From the NCBI RefSeq assembly GCF_029016285.1, contig NZ_CP091975.1, positions 2,976,001 through 3,040,000 on the forward strand: DNA of 64,000 bases, in the 5' to 3' direction. Source of the DNA: Vibrio sp. DW001. Its GTDB lineage: Bacteria > Pseudomonadota > Gammaproteobacteria > Enterobacterales > Vibrionaceae. The translations under genes were made by a program, and so were the position numbers. Below the pieces are notes generated by a model. The model ran no database searches and was not told where the DNA came from. It saw nothing but the letters and a program-made list of their open reading frames with translations. This document shows positions 29,432 through 38,503 of the stretch, piece after piece; the stretch's first letter is position 1; every line of letters begins with the position of its first letter.

Positions 29432-31546
29432 CTATACAGCCTTGATACTAATAAGCATTGCTGTTTCTGGATCTTGAATTGGCATCGTTAAACCAATCTT
29501 ATTGAGTAATTCACCGCTCAATACTAAAGGTTTATCCATCCATGAAGGCATCACCTTATTAAGCTTTTTACTCGCTTGTGGAAAATCAACAACCTCGACT
29601 GAATACTGTTTTTCTGTCTCAAGATAACCAAAGCGAATTGGTTCTGCGATTGCGTAATCTGGCATAGCAAGCTGGCAAATCGTTAATAGCATTTCATTGG
29701 TATTTTTCACACCATATACATTGCGAGTCGTATCAACCGAATCTAGATAGAAGACGTCACCTGAGTGCAACAATGAGCGAAAACGTTTATGTAACTCAAT
29801 ATAATGCGCAAAGAGCGACTTTTCTTCTTCACTCTCTTTAACAGGGTCTAATTCAACGCCCATATGGCCGCCAAGTGCTGTTATGCCTCGCAGGTTAATA
29901 TCGTGTCGACGTCGTGTAGTATGGCTTTCATAAGGACCAATATGTGCGCCCATCACTTCGGGTGGGAAAAAGTAACTCATCCCTTTTTGAATAGTCTGCC
30001 TTTCCAGCGCGTCATTACAGTCTGAAGTCCAGAATCGATGCGTCCTTTTCAATACCTCAAAATCGATTCGCCCTCCCCCAGACGAACACGATTCAATCTC
30101 GACTGTCGGGTGCCTTTTACTTAGTTCATCGATTAGACGATAAAAGGCTTTCGTTTGTCCGCTGGCCGCGGGAACACCTTCATGTGCAGGTTGGACCAAT
30201 TCACGATTCATATCCCACTTAAAATAACCAATGTTATAATCCGTCAACAGTGCATCTAAACAGTTAAATAGATAGGTAAAACAATCGTTATTTTGCAGGT
30301 CTAACAGATATTGATATCGACCACTCGGTTGATCGTACCCTTCAATACCTAGCATCCATTCAGGGTGTTTACGAAACAAATTAGAATCTGGATTTACCAT
30401 TTCTGGTTCAACCCAAAGGCCAAACTCCATACCAAGTTGATTCACGTGCTCGATAACAGGTTCCAATCCATTTGGGTATTTTTTCTTGTCTAAAAACCAG
30501 TCCCCAAGCGCTGCTCTTTCACCATCACGACCAATGAACCAACCATCATCAATAATAAAACGTTCCACACCGATTTTTGCTGCTTCTGTTGCCATCTGCT
30601 TAATATAGTCAGGATCGTGATCGAAATAGATCCCTTCCCAGGTATTAAGGTGAACCGGTCTTAGCGCCTTATTAGGGAACGTCAGTATTTTACTACGCAC
30701 TACATCATGAAATTGACTGCGAATGCCGTTTAGCCCCATATCGCTATAGCAGGCGTACAATTCTGGAGTGCTATAACTTTCGTCTTTGCCAAGAGATACC
30801 TCGCCAGCGATAAGCAATTCACCCATTTGTGCAAAACGCCGACCATCGCTCTTCGTCTCACATCGCAGGTGATTGTTACCACTCCAAGCCAAGTGAAAAC
30901 CCCACACCTCTCCCGTTTGCTCTGAGAAACCTTTATTTCCGACCATCATCCCTGGAAAGTATTCATGGGAAGTTCGACCACGCCTATTATCTTGACTAAA
31001 AGCACCATGATCTACTGATACTCGTTGCGTTTGAAACTCTCGACTCCATCGACCATGAAAACTCATGACTTCATTCGCTCTATGCGGTAGAGGCAAGGTA
31101 TTGACCAAGCGGTTCAAATGATAAGGATCTGAAGCTAAGTTTTTAATTGATAAGGATTTACGTAACACACCGGATTTATCCAACTGTAGAACAACGGACA
31201 GTTCTAGCTTTGCAATATCATCAACACAAACAAAACGTGCGCTGCTATTGTTGTTCGACTCAACCTTTGTAGTTTCGAATACGGGAGCCCAATCTAGGTT
31301 TCTACCATCCTTACCAGTTCTAAACCCTTCTAATCCTGCTGAACTAAACAGTCCGCGACCGCTTTCTGGGCATATTGTAATAGGGATATCGATATCAAGA
31401 CGCGCCTGAGAGACGGCGCGCTCGGTTAACAAGGAAAGGGTTTCGTCGAGATGGTTGAGTTTCTGCCCCCAATATAGGATTTGAGGAGCCGGTGTCGAGA
31501 GGATTACAACGCTAGTGTTCGCGCTAAATAGATGAATAGTGTCCAT
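29432..31546 (-). CDS. Alpha-galactosidase, glycoside hydrolase family 36
   Basis: The protein has about 704 residues and the family 36 layout: an N-terminal beta-supersandwich, a TIM barrel, and a C-terminal beta domain. The nucleophile Asp is in GYFKWDMNRELV and the acid/base Asp in HRFWTSDCNDALERQ; GVERFIIDDGWF and CSSGGGRIDFEVL are also typical. It removes alpha-galactosyl units from melibiose, raffinose or similar sugars. I choose ATG 31546 (MDTIHLF), with AGGCGA upstream, over a TTG 39 bases earlier. It lies in a unit with lacZ, downstream of a terminator that follows the binding-protein gene. Confidence 0.92.
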   Translation of the reverse strand: MDTIHLFSANTSVVILSTPAPQILYWGQKLNHLDETLSLLTERAVSQARLDIDIPITICPESGRGLFSSAGLEGFRTGKDGRNLDWAPVFETTKVESNNNSSARFVCVDDIAKLELSVVLQLDKSGVLRKSLSIKNLASDPYHLNRLVNTLPLPHRANEVMSFHGRWSREFQTQRVSVDHGAFSQDNRRGRTSHEYFPGMMVGNKGFSEQTGEVWGFHLAWSGNNHLRCETKSDGRRFAQMGELLIAGEVSLGKDESYSTPELYACYSDMGLNGIRSQFHDVVRSKILTFPNKALRPVHLNTWEGIYFDHDPDYIKQMATEAAKIGVERFIIDDGWFIGRDGERAALGDWFLDKKKYPNGLEPVIEHVNQLGMEFGLWVEPEMVNPDSNLFRKHPEWMLGIEGYDQPSGRYQYLLDLQNNDCFTYLFNCLDALLTDYNIGYFKWDMNRELVQPAHEGVPAASGQTKAFYRLIDELSKRHPTVEIESCSSGGGRIDFEVLKRTHRFWTSDCNDALERQTIQKGMSYFFPPEVMGAHIGPYESHTTRRRHDINLRGITALGGHMGVELDPVKESEEEKSLFAHYIELHKRFRSLLHSGDVFYLDSVDTTRNVYGVKNTNEMLLTICQLAMPDYAIAEPIRFGYLETEKQYSVEVVDFPQASKKLNKVMPSWMDKPLVLSGELLNKIGLTMPIQDPETAMLISIKAV

Positions 31547-31639
31547 ATTCAATCGCCTAATAGTTATATCAATTGGAATAAGCAACTTAAGCTAGTTACC
31601 CGCTTTAATTGATTAGTCCAATGAATATAGAGCGAAGAG

Positions 31640-31665
31640 AAAAACCGCAGCTATGCTAGCTGCGG
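31640..31665 (-). terminator. Terminator between the sugar-binding protein and alpha-galactosidase genes
   Basis: CCGCAGCTA (31645-31653) pairs perfectly with TAGCTGCGG (31657-31665) with loop TGC, and a run of five T follows on the minus strand. Galactosidase expression then needs read-through or its own promoter in 31547-31639; I see no convincing promoter there. Confidence 0.85.
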
Positions 31666-31698
31666 CTTGTTCTTCATTTACATTATTCTAGCAAGAGA

Positions 31699-32925
31699 CT
31701 ATTTAAATTCTCTTTGACGTACTTTTTCAAGACGCTTCAGAATTGCATCTAGACGCTCAGGTTTAACCATGAACTCTTGGAAGCCTTTCATGCCTTCTTT
31801 AGCCATCGCTGGGCTAGTATCGCGGTCATAAAATTGTGCAGTACCTTCAGCTTCAGCAAGCATCTTCACACCAATATTCAAGAACTCGTTATCAACCGTC
31901 GTTGCTTTGCTGTTGGTAGGGATCTGAAGCATTGTATCGTTAACAAGCTTTTGGATTTCAGGTTGAGAAACAAACTTAAGGAATTTACGTGCATCTACTT
32001 TGTTCTTCGCTTTCGATGGAATATGAATAGTATCCATCGGTGCGTCTTCTGCCATTGGAACAGCAGGGTCGATCACTGGGAATTGGAAGAAGCCCATTTT
32101 GTCTTTTACGTCGGCTGGGAAGTTAGGAGCAATAAAGTTACCGATGAGGTACATTGCCGCTTGACCATTATAAAGGAATGGTTGTGCTTCCTGCCAAGAG
32201 TAAGATGCATGGTTTTTTAGATAATAACCCGGCTCTACAAGCTCTTTCCAATTTTCAAATGTTTTCTTAACTCGCTCATCCGTATAGGCTACTTTTCCGT
32301 CCATCAATTGAATGTGGAAGTCTAGGCCGTTAGTACGCAAGTTGAGATAATCAAACCAACCCGCTGCAGTCCATAGATACTTTGTACCGATAGCAAAAGG
32401 GGCGATGTCGTTTTTCTTCAGTGTTGCTGCCGCCGCCTTTAACTCGTCATAGGTTTTTGGCTCAGAGATACCGAACTTTTCAAAAAGATCTTTACGATAG
32501 TAAACACCCCATTGATAGTATGTGTAAGGTACACCGTATTGCTTACCATTTACTGTCATTGCTGGTGCAGCCGATTTGAAATCCTGCATCATGCCTTGCT
32601 CTTGCCAAATATCACTGACATCTTCGATCAAGCCACGGTCAACAAAAGTTTTCATACGATTACCAGCATACCAATAAACAACATCTGGTGGTGACGTTAC
32701 TAACCAGTTACGAATGGTCGTTTTATACGCTTCTTTATCGTAGAGATTGTATTTGACGGTGACATCAGGGTTTTCAGCTTCAAAAAGCTTAATGATTTCT
32801 GCCCAAGCCGCTTTTGGTGCAGGGTCTGCCTGATCAGAGTTAATGACGAGTTCGCCTGCAAATGCTGTTGCTGATAAGGAGGCCGTCAGCATTGCAGAGG
32901 TAGCAATATGTTTCACGTATTTCAT
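31699..32925 (-). CDS. Sugar ABC transporter substrate-binding protein (CUT1)
   Basis: The 408-residue protein has a signal peptide (about residues 1-23, ending ATAFA) and a family 1 solute-binding fold. VVYWYAGNRMKTFVDRGLIEDVSDIW and VNGKQYGVPYTYYQWGVYYRKDLFEKFG are characteristic. It should capture an oligosaccharide in the periplasm for the permeases encoded upstream. Position beside alpha- and beta-galactosidases points to galactosides, by inference. AAGGACC precedes the ATG. Hairpins flank it on both sides, which suggests separate control of its amount. Confidence 0.88.
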   Translation of the reverse strand: MKYVKHIATSAMLTASLSATAFAGELVINSDQADPAPKAAWAEIIKLFEAENPDVTVKYNLYDKEAYKTTIRNWLVTSPPDVVYWYAGNRMKTFVDRGLIEDVSDIWQEQGMMQDFKSAAPAMTVNGKQYGVPYTYYQWGVYYRKDLFEKFGISEPKTYDELKAAAATLKKNDIAPFAIGTKYLWTAAGWFDYLNLRTNGLDFHIQLMDGKVAYTDERVKKTFENWKELVEPGYYLKNHASYSWQEAQPFLYNGQAAMYLIGNFIAPNFPADVKDKMGFFQFPVIDPAVPMAEDAPMDTIHIPSKAKNKVDARKFLKFVSQPEIQKLVNDTMLQIPTNSKATTVDNEFLNIGVKMLAEAEGTAQFYDRDTSPAMAKEGMKGFQEFMVKPERLDAILKRLEKVRQREFK

Positions 32926-33076
32926 TATTGAGGTCCTTTTTAATTAAGCCGTAGCTTAGGTTGGTCCGATGACTAATTATAGTTTTAGTTTATTTCTCAA
33001 TTTTGTTAAGGGGTTAATGTCGATTATGTTTTCTAGAACAGTGGTTCATTAAACTCAATCTCTATCAAGTGCTTTA

Positions 33077-33119
33077 ACCAAAACAGCGGCTTAGTCATTT
33101 TACTTACTAAGTCGCTGTT
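33077..33119 (-). terminator. Hairpin between the permease and binding-protein genes
   Basis: A 14-bp stem with one mismatch (33082-33095 with 33106-33119, arms AACAGCGGCTTAGT / ACTAAGTCGCTGTT) and a 10-base loop is followed on the minus strand by only four T. It may be a partial terminator or an mRNA-stabilising stem. Confidence 0.6.
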
Positions 33120-33124
33120 ATTCG

Positions 33125-33976
33125 TTACCCTTTAGTAGCACCTAAAGTTAATCCGGCGATAAAATGGCGTTGCATAGTAAAGAACAATATAACAGGAGGT
33201 ACTGCTGCGACAACCGCACCAGCAGACACAAATTGCCATGATGCTGTCCACTGTCCTTTCAGAGCACTAAGACCCGCGGTTACAGGACGAACTTCATCAC
33301 TTTGTACGAGTACCAATGCCCAGAAAAAGTCATTCCAAATAAAGGTAAATACAAGTACAGCAAGCGCAGCCAGAGCCGGTCGAACGAGTGGCAATACAAT
33401 GTGCCAGAAGATCTTCCACTCACTCACACCTTCAACGCGCGCCGCTTCAATCAAGGCATCTGGGATACCAACGATGAAATTACGCATAAACAAAGTACAG
33501 AAACCTGACTGGAAAGCGATATGGAAAAATATCAACGCCCAGTGAGTATCATAGATCCCGAACGCAATAGTGATATCACGCACAGGAATCATAAGAATCT
33601 GAAATGGTACAAAGTTACCCGCGATAAATAGAGCAAAAATCCAAATGCTCGCTTTAAATTTATATTTGGCCAATGCGAATCCAGCGAGCGTCGATAACGC
33701 TACCGCCCCTGCAACAGCAGGCAATGTAATTAATAAGCTATTAATTAGATATTGCCCCATAGGGGTTTGAGTAAATACCTGAGAATAGTTTGCGATAAAC
33801 TGAATATCTGTTGGCATTCCCCAATAGTTACCTGTGTTTATATCTTCAAGAGAACGAATCGATGTCATCATTACCGCTGCTAGCGGTAGAAGCCACAACA
33901 TTAGAGAGATAGGCAGCGCTATTCGATAGCTTATATTGACAAAGCGTCCAGACTTTTCAATCGGTTTTGGAAACAT
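33125..33976 (-). CDS. Sugar ABC transporter permease, MalG type
   Basis: The 283-residue protein has six predicted membrane segments. The MalG-type ATPase-contact motif is present (PDALIEAARVEGVSEWKIFWHIVLPLVRPALAALAVLVF). It forms the heteromeric channel with the preceding permease, whose stop overlaps its start by one base (TAATG at 33976). The last residues follow MalG-like C-termini (RHFIAGLTLGATKG). Substrate is inferred from neighbouring galactosidases. Confidence 0.92.
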   Translation of the reverse strand: MFPKPIEKSGRFVNISYRIALPISLMLWLLPLAAVMMTSIRSLEDINTGNYWGMPTDIQFIANYSQVFTQTPMGQYLINSLLITLPAVAGAVALSTLAGFALAKYKFKASIWIFALFIAGNFVPFQILMIPVRDITIAFGIYDTHWALIFFHIAFQSGFCTLFMRNFIVGIPDALIEAARVEGVSEWKIFWHIVLPLVRPALAALAVLVFTFIWNDFFWALVLVQSDEVRPVTAGLSALKGQWTASWQFVSAGAVVAAVPPVILFFTMQRHFIAGLTLGATKG

Positions 33977-34896
33977 TATTTTTCACTCCTCAACATACGC
34001 CACAAGAAGTAAGCGATATAAATATCCATGATCAAGAACAGCATTACAGCAACGGATGCACCATAACCCATGCGGTAGTTAAAGATAGATTCCTCATACA
34101 TTAAGTAAGCCAGAACCGTAGAGCTGCCCCATGGACCACCTGTCGTCATTACTGCAACAAGGTCAAACGAGCGAAGTGCACCAATAACCGTTACAACAAT
34201 AGCGATAAAAGTCGCCGGTCTCAGTTGTGGAATAACAACGTACCAAAGCATTTTAAACCTTTTCGCGCCATCAAGACGTGCAGCTTCTAATTGCTCTGGA
34301 TCTAAATTATTTAAACCAGTGAGGTAAAGAATCATGCAATAAGATATTTGAGGCCATAACCCAGCAGCTATAATACCGTAGGTGACTAAGTCTTCATCCG
34401 CTAGAATGGAGATTGGCTCCATACCAAACCAACCAAAAGCAATATTCAACAAACCGAAGTTTGGATCATAAAACCAAGAGAAAACCAGACCCACAACAAC
34501 CTGTGAGATTACAAATGGGAAGAAGAAAAGTGACTTAACAACACGGATACCTCTCACTTGCTGATTCAAAAACAGTGCTATAGCCATACCGATTGGTGGG
34601 GCCAACATAAAGAAGACTAACCACAATACGTTATTCTTTAGCGCGGTATAAAATGCTTCAGAATTAAAAAGCTCTTGGTAGTTAGCTAAACCAACCCAAA
34701 CCTTTTCACCAAGTCCATCCCATTCATAGAAACTTAACCAAATACTGCTAAGGATCGGGTAAACCACATATATCAAGAAAACTATCAAGCCTGGTGCGAG
34801 AAACAGCCATGGTGACAATTTTGAACTGATGCGCCTTTTCTTACTTACCGAAGGCATTCGGTTCTCTGGGTAGATCGTTTTCACTGAAGGCTCCAT
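33976..34896 (-). CDS. Sugar ABC transporter permease, MalF type
   Basis: The 306-residue protein has six membrane segments and an N-terminal basic tail. The first segment is SPWLFLAPGLIVFLIYVVYPIL, and the EAA motif is DPEQLEAARLDGAKRFKMLWYVVIPQLRP. It is the first gene of the transporter operon and is divergent from the ATPase gene at 35228. The shared 331-bp gap holds a GalR-type operator and a possible CRP site. Start ATG 34896 has GGGAG about ten bases upstream. Confidence 0.92.
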   Translation of the reverse strand: MEPSVKTIYPENRMPSVSKKRRISSKLSPWLFLAPGLIVFLIYVVYPILSSIWLSFYEWDGLGEKVWVGLANYQELFNSEAFYTALKNNVLWLVFFMLAPPIGMAIALFLNQQVRGIRVVKSLFFFPFVISQVVVGLVFSWFYDPNFGLLNIAFGWFGMEPISILADEDLVTYGIIAAGLWPQISYCMILYLTGLNNLDPEQLEAARLDGAKRFKMLWYVVIPQLRPATFIAIVVTVIGALRSFDLVAVMTTGGPWGSSTVLAYLMYEESIFNYRMGYGASVAVMLFLIMDIYIAYFLWRMLRSEK

Positions 34897-35048
34897 TTGT
34901 CCGACACTCCCACTAATTATGCCGCGTAATGACTATGTTCGAAGGCCTAATTAAAAATCTTCAAATGGGGTTAATAGCTATTATTCACGACCGCTTACCA
35001 GTTAATCATAGAACTTAGGCCAATAATTTGCACAACCAAGATGTCTTT

Positions 35049-35064
35049 TTGTAAACGTTTCCAC
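35049..35064. promoter_or_regulatory. GalR-type operator in the ABC transporter divergent promoter region
   Basis: TTGTAAACGTTTCCAC is identical to the operator before galE except for the first base. It lies between the permease operon (minus) and the ATPase gene (plus) and could control both. Confidence 0.75.
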
Positions 35065-35091
35065 AAAATTAACTTAAATTCATGTAATAAA

Positions 35092-35107
35092 TATGACTGA
35101 GATCAAC
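35092..35107. promoter_or_regulatory. Possible CRP site in the same gap
   Basis: TATGACTGAGATCAAC keeps four of five bases in the left half and three of five in the right half of the CRP consensus. A -10-like TATACT is at 35154-35159 on the plus strand, ahead of the ATPase gene. Confidence 0.45.
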
Positions 35108-35227
35108 AATTCAAATTTCATTACTAACAAATCCTGTCAGAACGGGTATGTTTTATACTAATTAAAGTACGAATTGCAGAATTCATGCAAATAGACACTC
35201 AGCCAAGCAGTAACAAAGGAGTCAGTA

Positions 35228-36316
35228 ATGGCAAACATTACGCTAAAAAAAGTCATTAAACGTTTTGGTGACGTACAAACTATCCACGGCATTGATTTAG
35301 AAATTGAAAGTGGCGAGTTTGTTGTATTTGTTGGGCCATCAGGTTGTGGCAAGTCAACGCTGCTGCGCCTTATCGCTGGTTTGGAAGAAATAACTGAGGG
35401 TGAAATTAGCATCGATAATGTTCTCGTTAACGATGTGGATCCTGCAGATCGTGGCGTAGCAATGGTGTTCCAATCATACGCTCTTTATCCTCATATGACC
35501 GTTGAAGATAACATGGGTTTCGGTTTAAAGATGAATGGTGTACCGAAGGAACAGATCGAGAAGCAAGTTAATATTGCAGCGAAAACGCTTCAACTCGATC
35601 ACCTACGTAAGCGTAAACCTAAAGAACTGTCTGGAGGCCAACGTCAACGTGTTGCGATTGGTCGAGCAATAGTACGAGACCCTAAAGTCTTCCTATTCGA
35701 TGAGCCCTTATCTAACCTTGATGCTGAATTGCGTGTAGAGATGCGTCTACAGATAGCAAAACTTCACCAAGAACTTGAAAATACCATGGTCTATGTGACA
35801 CATGACCAAATAGAAGCAATGACCTTAGCAGACAAGATCGTTGTGTTAAGGGATGGCCGTATCGAGCAAGTAGGCTCACCACTGGATTTATATCACCGCC
35901 CTGGTAACCTCTTTGTTGCGGGTTTCATCGGCTCTCCTAGAATGAACTTCGTACCAACAACAGTAACCGAAGTAACAGCGGAGAGCATAACGCTAAAAGC
36001 GAATGATGATACGAAGTTTGTTGTACCTTTCACCAAGAAGCCGCTGACCGTTGGTGATGCCATCATCTTTGGTATCCGCCCAGAGCACCTACTCATTAAC
36101 GAAGAGGCGGATATTAAACTGACCTTCCAAAGTGAAGTGGTAGAACGTTTAGGTAACAGTACTTATATGTTTGGTCAATCTTCTGGTATGGACGGATTCA
36201 AGGTTCACCTGCCTGGTGATCAAGAAGTGAAGAGTTTCCAGCAGATAGCATTAAGCTGCGCAGCATCTGATGTACATTTATTTGACGCTGACGAAATTTG
36301 TATCACGAGTAATTAA
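35228..36316 (+). CDS. Sugar ABC transporter ATPase (MalK/MsmX/UgpC type)
   Basis: The 362-residue protein has Walker A GPSGCGKST, signature LSGGQRQRVAIGRA, Walker B VFLFDEPLSNLDAE and the switch His in VTHDQIEAM, followed by a C-terminal TOBE domain (from about residue 240). It energises CUT1 sugar importers. Its position, divergent from two CUT1 permeases, makes it their partner; such ATPases often serve several importers. The ribosome site AAGGAG is strong, and a terminator follows. Confidence 0.93.
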   Translation: MANITLKKVIKRFGDVQTIHGIDLEIESGEFVVFVGPSGCGKSTLLRLIAGLEEITEGEISIDNVLVNDVDPADRGVAMVFQSYALYPHMTVEDNMGFGLKMNGVPKEQIEKQVNIAAKTLQLDHLRKRKPKELSGGQRQRVAIGRAIVRDPKVFLFDEPLSNLDAELRVEMRLQIAKLHQELENTMVYVTHDQIEAMTLADKIVVLRDGRIEQVGSPLDLYHRPGNLFVAGFIGSPRMNFVPTTVTEVTAESITLKANDDTKFVVPFTKKPLTVGDAIIFGIRPEHLLINEEADIKLTFQSEVVERLGNSTYMFGQSSGMDGFKVHLPGDQEVKSFQQIALSCAASDVHLFDADEICITSN

Positions 36317-36348
36317 TAAGTCACCTTATCGTTTATTAAAAGTGCATT

Positions 36349-36375
36349 AGACGAGCCTTTGGGTTCGTCTTTTTT
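36349..36375 (+). terminator. Terminator after the ABC ATPase gene
   Basis: AGACGAGCC (36349-36357) pairs with GGTTCGTCT (36362-36370), one G-T pair, followed by five T. Confidence 0.88.
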
Positions 36376-36402
36376 ACCAAAGTACACATTAGAACCAGCG
36401 AT

Positions 36403-36434
36403 AAAAAAACGCAGCACTTAGGCTGCGTTTTTTT
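36403..36434. terminator. Bidirectional terminator ending the tad locus
   Basis: GCAGC (36411-36415) and GCTGC (36422-36426), extended by A/T pairs on both sides (AAAAACGCAGC / GCTGCGTTTTT), give a stem with T-runs on each strand. Confidence 0.88.
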
Positions 36435-36449
36435 CGTTTTCATAAATTC

Positions 36450-37130
36450 TTAGTTTACAGGCGACTCGTCAACAATATCGACACGTCTATTCTTCTTACG
36501 ACCAACTGACGTTTTATTATCAGCGATTGGTTCGCCCTCTCCTTTCGAAGCAATAGCAAAGTTATCACCTTCGGCTCCGCGACTAAGCAGGTAATTATGC
36601 GTCGCCTCAGAACGTTTTAAACCTAAAGCAAAATTATAGTCTTTCGAACCCGTATTATCTGTATGTCCTTCTAAAACAAGCTCAGATGGATTTTGCTTAA
36701 CCACATTCGCGACGGCGCCAAGTATGTACTTCGATTCGTCAGTAAGGTTAAACTTATCAAAGTCAAAATAGACACGTGCCATCACGTTGCCCTGTTCATA
36801 ACCCTGCAGGCGACTGTGTGTCATTAGGTATTCGGCGCATTCTGGATCGACACCCATGTTGACTAATTCACCAGAAATCATATCCAACGTCACTTGAAAA
36901 TCGCTTTGGGATTCAACTAGATAAAAGGAACCACTATTTAGATCAACTTGACGACTCTTTCCAATAGAGACCGTTTGTTCTGTATTTATATCTGACTTAG
37001 AACAAAAATATTTTATTTCATTATTCACTTGCTCATTCGCATATACAGTACTTGTAATTAATGCGCTTGATGCCATAACAAGAAAAGCTAGGGTGGTGTT
37101 TTTATTATTTTTGCTCATATGCATTTCCAT
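36450..37130 (-). CDS. OmpA-family peptidoglycan-binding protein, tad locus
   Basis: The 226-residue protein has a signal peptide (roughly residues 12-31, ending TVYA), a middle region of unknown fold, and a C-terminal OmpA domain (about 115-222). The peptidoglycan-binding pattern is LVLEGHTDNTGSKDYNFALGLKRSEAT. It probably anchors the pilus secretion system in the cell wall. It lies 22 bp after tadG and is the last gene of the locus. The start is ambiguous: ATG 37130 or ATG 37118 (MSKNNKN), each with a GGA upstream. Confidence 0.82.
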   Translation of the reverse strand: MEMHMSKNNKNTTLAFLVMASSALITSTVYANEQVNNEIKYFCSKSDINTEQTVSIGKSRQVDLNSGSFYLVESQSDFQVTLDMISGELVNMGVDPECAEYLMTHSRLQGYEQGNVMARVYFDFDKFNLTDESKYILGAVANVVKQNPSELVLEGHTDNTGSKDYNFALGLKRSEATHNYLLSRGAEGDNFAIASKGEGEPIADNKTSVGRKKNRRVDIVDESPVN

Positions 37131-37152
37131 TTATTTATCCAATTAACCCTAA

Positions 37153-38499
37153 TTATTTTAGATGTCCGATTTCTTCACTAATTAATTCTAATATCTTGTT
37201 TAAAATATCATTCGTATTTTCAGCTTTAAATACATTGTCCGTCCCAGCACACGTCTGAAGCGCCGTATTACCACTTACATTATAATCAAAACCAATTACG
37301 GCAATTTTGGATGTTACATCATCTCCGTTGGACGTTACTTTCGCATCGAGCGTATCCCGGATAGTGCTGCACATTCCTGCGTTAACTAAGCTTGAGGTTG
37401 TCGATGAACTATTATCATCACCATCTGACAACACTATGATCAATCTTCGAGGATTATCGCCTTTTGCCACGATCTGAGCTCCTCGTATCAAGCCTTGATA
37501 TGATGAGGTGCCAGAATCTGGAGAAAACGAAGAAATCGTGTTATTAAAGGCTGTAAAATCAGAGGTCAAATCAACATCATAAAAATAGGCATCATCACCA
37601 TCACTGTTATATTCTTTCCCCAAAACCAAACGTTTCCTTGTAGAACGACATGATTTTTCAACAAATATGTTATTGACAGCCTTAGTCCAATTACTTCCAT
37701 AAAGTTGGTTGTATACACACAACTCAATCACAGTGGTTCCACGACTTATCCAGCGATCTCTATTACCAAACCGTATATATTGACTTCTTGATAGTTTTGT
37801 AGAAGACACAAATTTTCGAGTATATCGATTGAAGCCAACATAGCCGACGGTATTATCGTCCATATTGACCAGCCCATTGAATTTTGCCAGCTCAACGGTT
37901 ACTTCATCGATAACATCGACGAGATCCAAGTACTTTTTCCTTGAACCGCCATTCCAAGAATCTTCCATAGACCCTGAGAAATCGGATACAAAAACGATAT
38001 CGACAGCATGGTTTTGATATTTACGTGATCTCCCATTAGAGGTAACGTTATAACTATCTATATTGGTAAATTCGGTTCCAAAAACCACATCGTGATTAGT
38101 CGTTGCCGTAACCTGGAATTCAAAAAATCTAGGTTCGCCTTTTTCTATCCCAGCAACACATTCTGGAATATCCTCACAGGTTAATTTTGCTACTTTCACC
38201 GATCCGATGCTTTTCAGATCCTTATTCATGTATTCTGAAATATAGGCTTTGGCTAACGTTTGGTTAAAATTACTGCCTATTCCGAACTTTCCATCATCGA
38301 CACCGTCATCATCATCATCGTTTGGGTCATTGGCGGCTGAGACAGCTAGACTTGCCGCCTCCAACGCATCGTTGAGGCGCGCATCATTTTGCATCATTAA
38401 AGCGCCATCCGTTCCTATCGTAAAGAATCCCAGCATGGGGACCAATACTAATATGAACATTAGAGCAGCGGCACCTTTCTGTTTTTGTATAGGGCGCAT
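37153..38499 (-). CDS. tadG: TadG-like pilus assembly protein with von Willebrand A domain
   Basis: The 448-residue protein begins with a TadE/TadG-type hydrophobic N-terminus (KQKGAAALMFILVLVPMLGFF). A very acidic loop at about residues 58-70 follows (DPNDDDDDGVDDG), then a von Willebrand A domain whose metal site reads VFVSDFSGSMEDSW. The acidic loop resembles calcium-binding repeats. TadG proteins are minor components of the Flp pilus machine, possibly in adhesion or anchoring. It lies 4 bp after tadF. Confidence 0.85.
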   Translation of the reverse strand: MRPIQKQKGAAALMFILVLVPMLGFFTIGTDGALMMQNDARLNDALEAASLAVSAANDPNDDDDDGVDDGKFGIGSNFNQTLAKAYISEYMNKDLKSIGSVKVAKLTCEDIPECVAGIEKGEPRFFEFQVTATTNHDVVFGTEFTNIDSYNVTSNGRSRKYQNHAVDIVFVSDFSGSMEDSWNGGSRKKYLDLVDVIDEVTVELAKFNGLVNMDDNTVGYVGFNRYTRKFVSSTKLSRSQYIRFGNRDRWISRGTTVIELCVYNQLYGSNWTKAVNNIFVEKSCRSTRKRLVLGKEYNSDGDDAYFYDVDLTSDFTAFNNTISSFSPDSGTSSYQGLIRGAQIVAKGDNPRRLIIVLSDGDDNSSSTTSSLVNAGMCSTIRDTLDAKVTSNGDDVTSKIAVIGFDYNVSGNTALQTCAGTDNVFKAENTNDILNKILELISEEIGHLK

Positions 38500-38503
38500 A
38501 ATT

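Noticed and set aside
31562..31600. Promoter for alpha-galactosidase (TTGGAC with TAACTA, 17-bp spacing)
   Set aside because: Only half of the -35 positions match; too weak to report as a feature.
31777..32220. Plus-strand open frame of 147 codons
   Set aside because: It lies wholly inside the sugar-binding protein gene on the other strand and has no family features or ribosome site.
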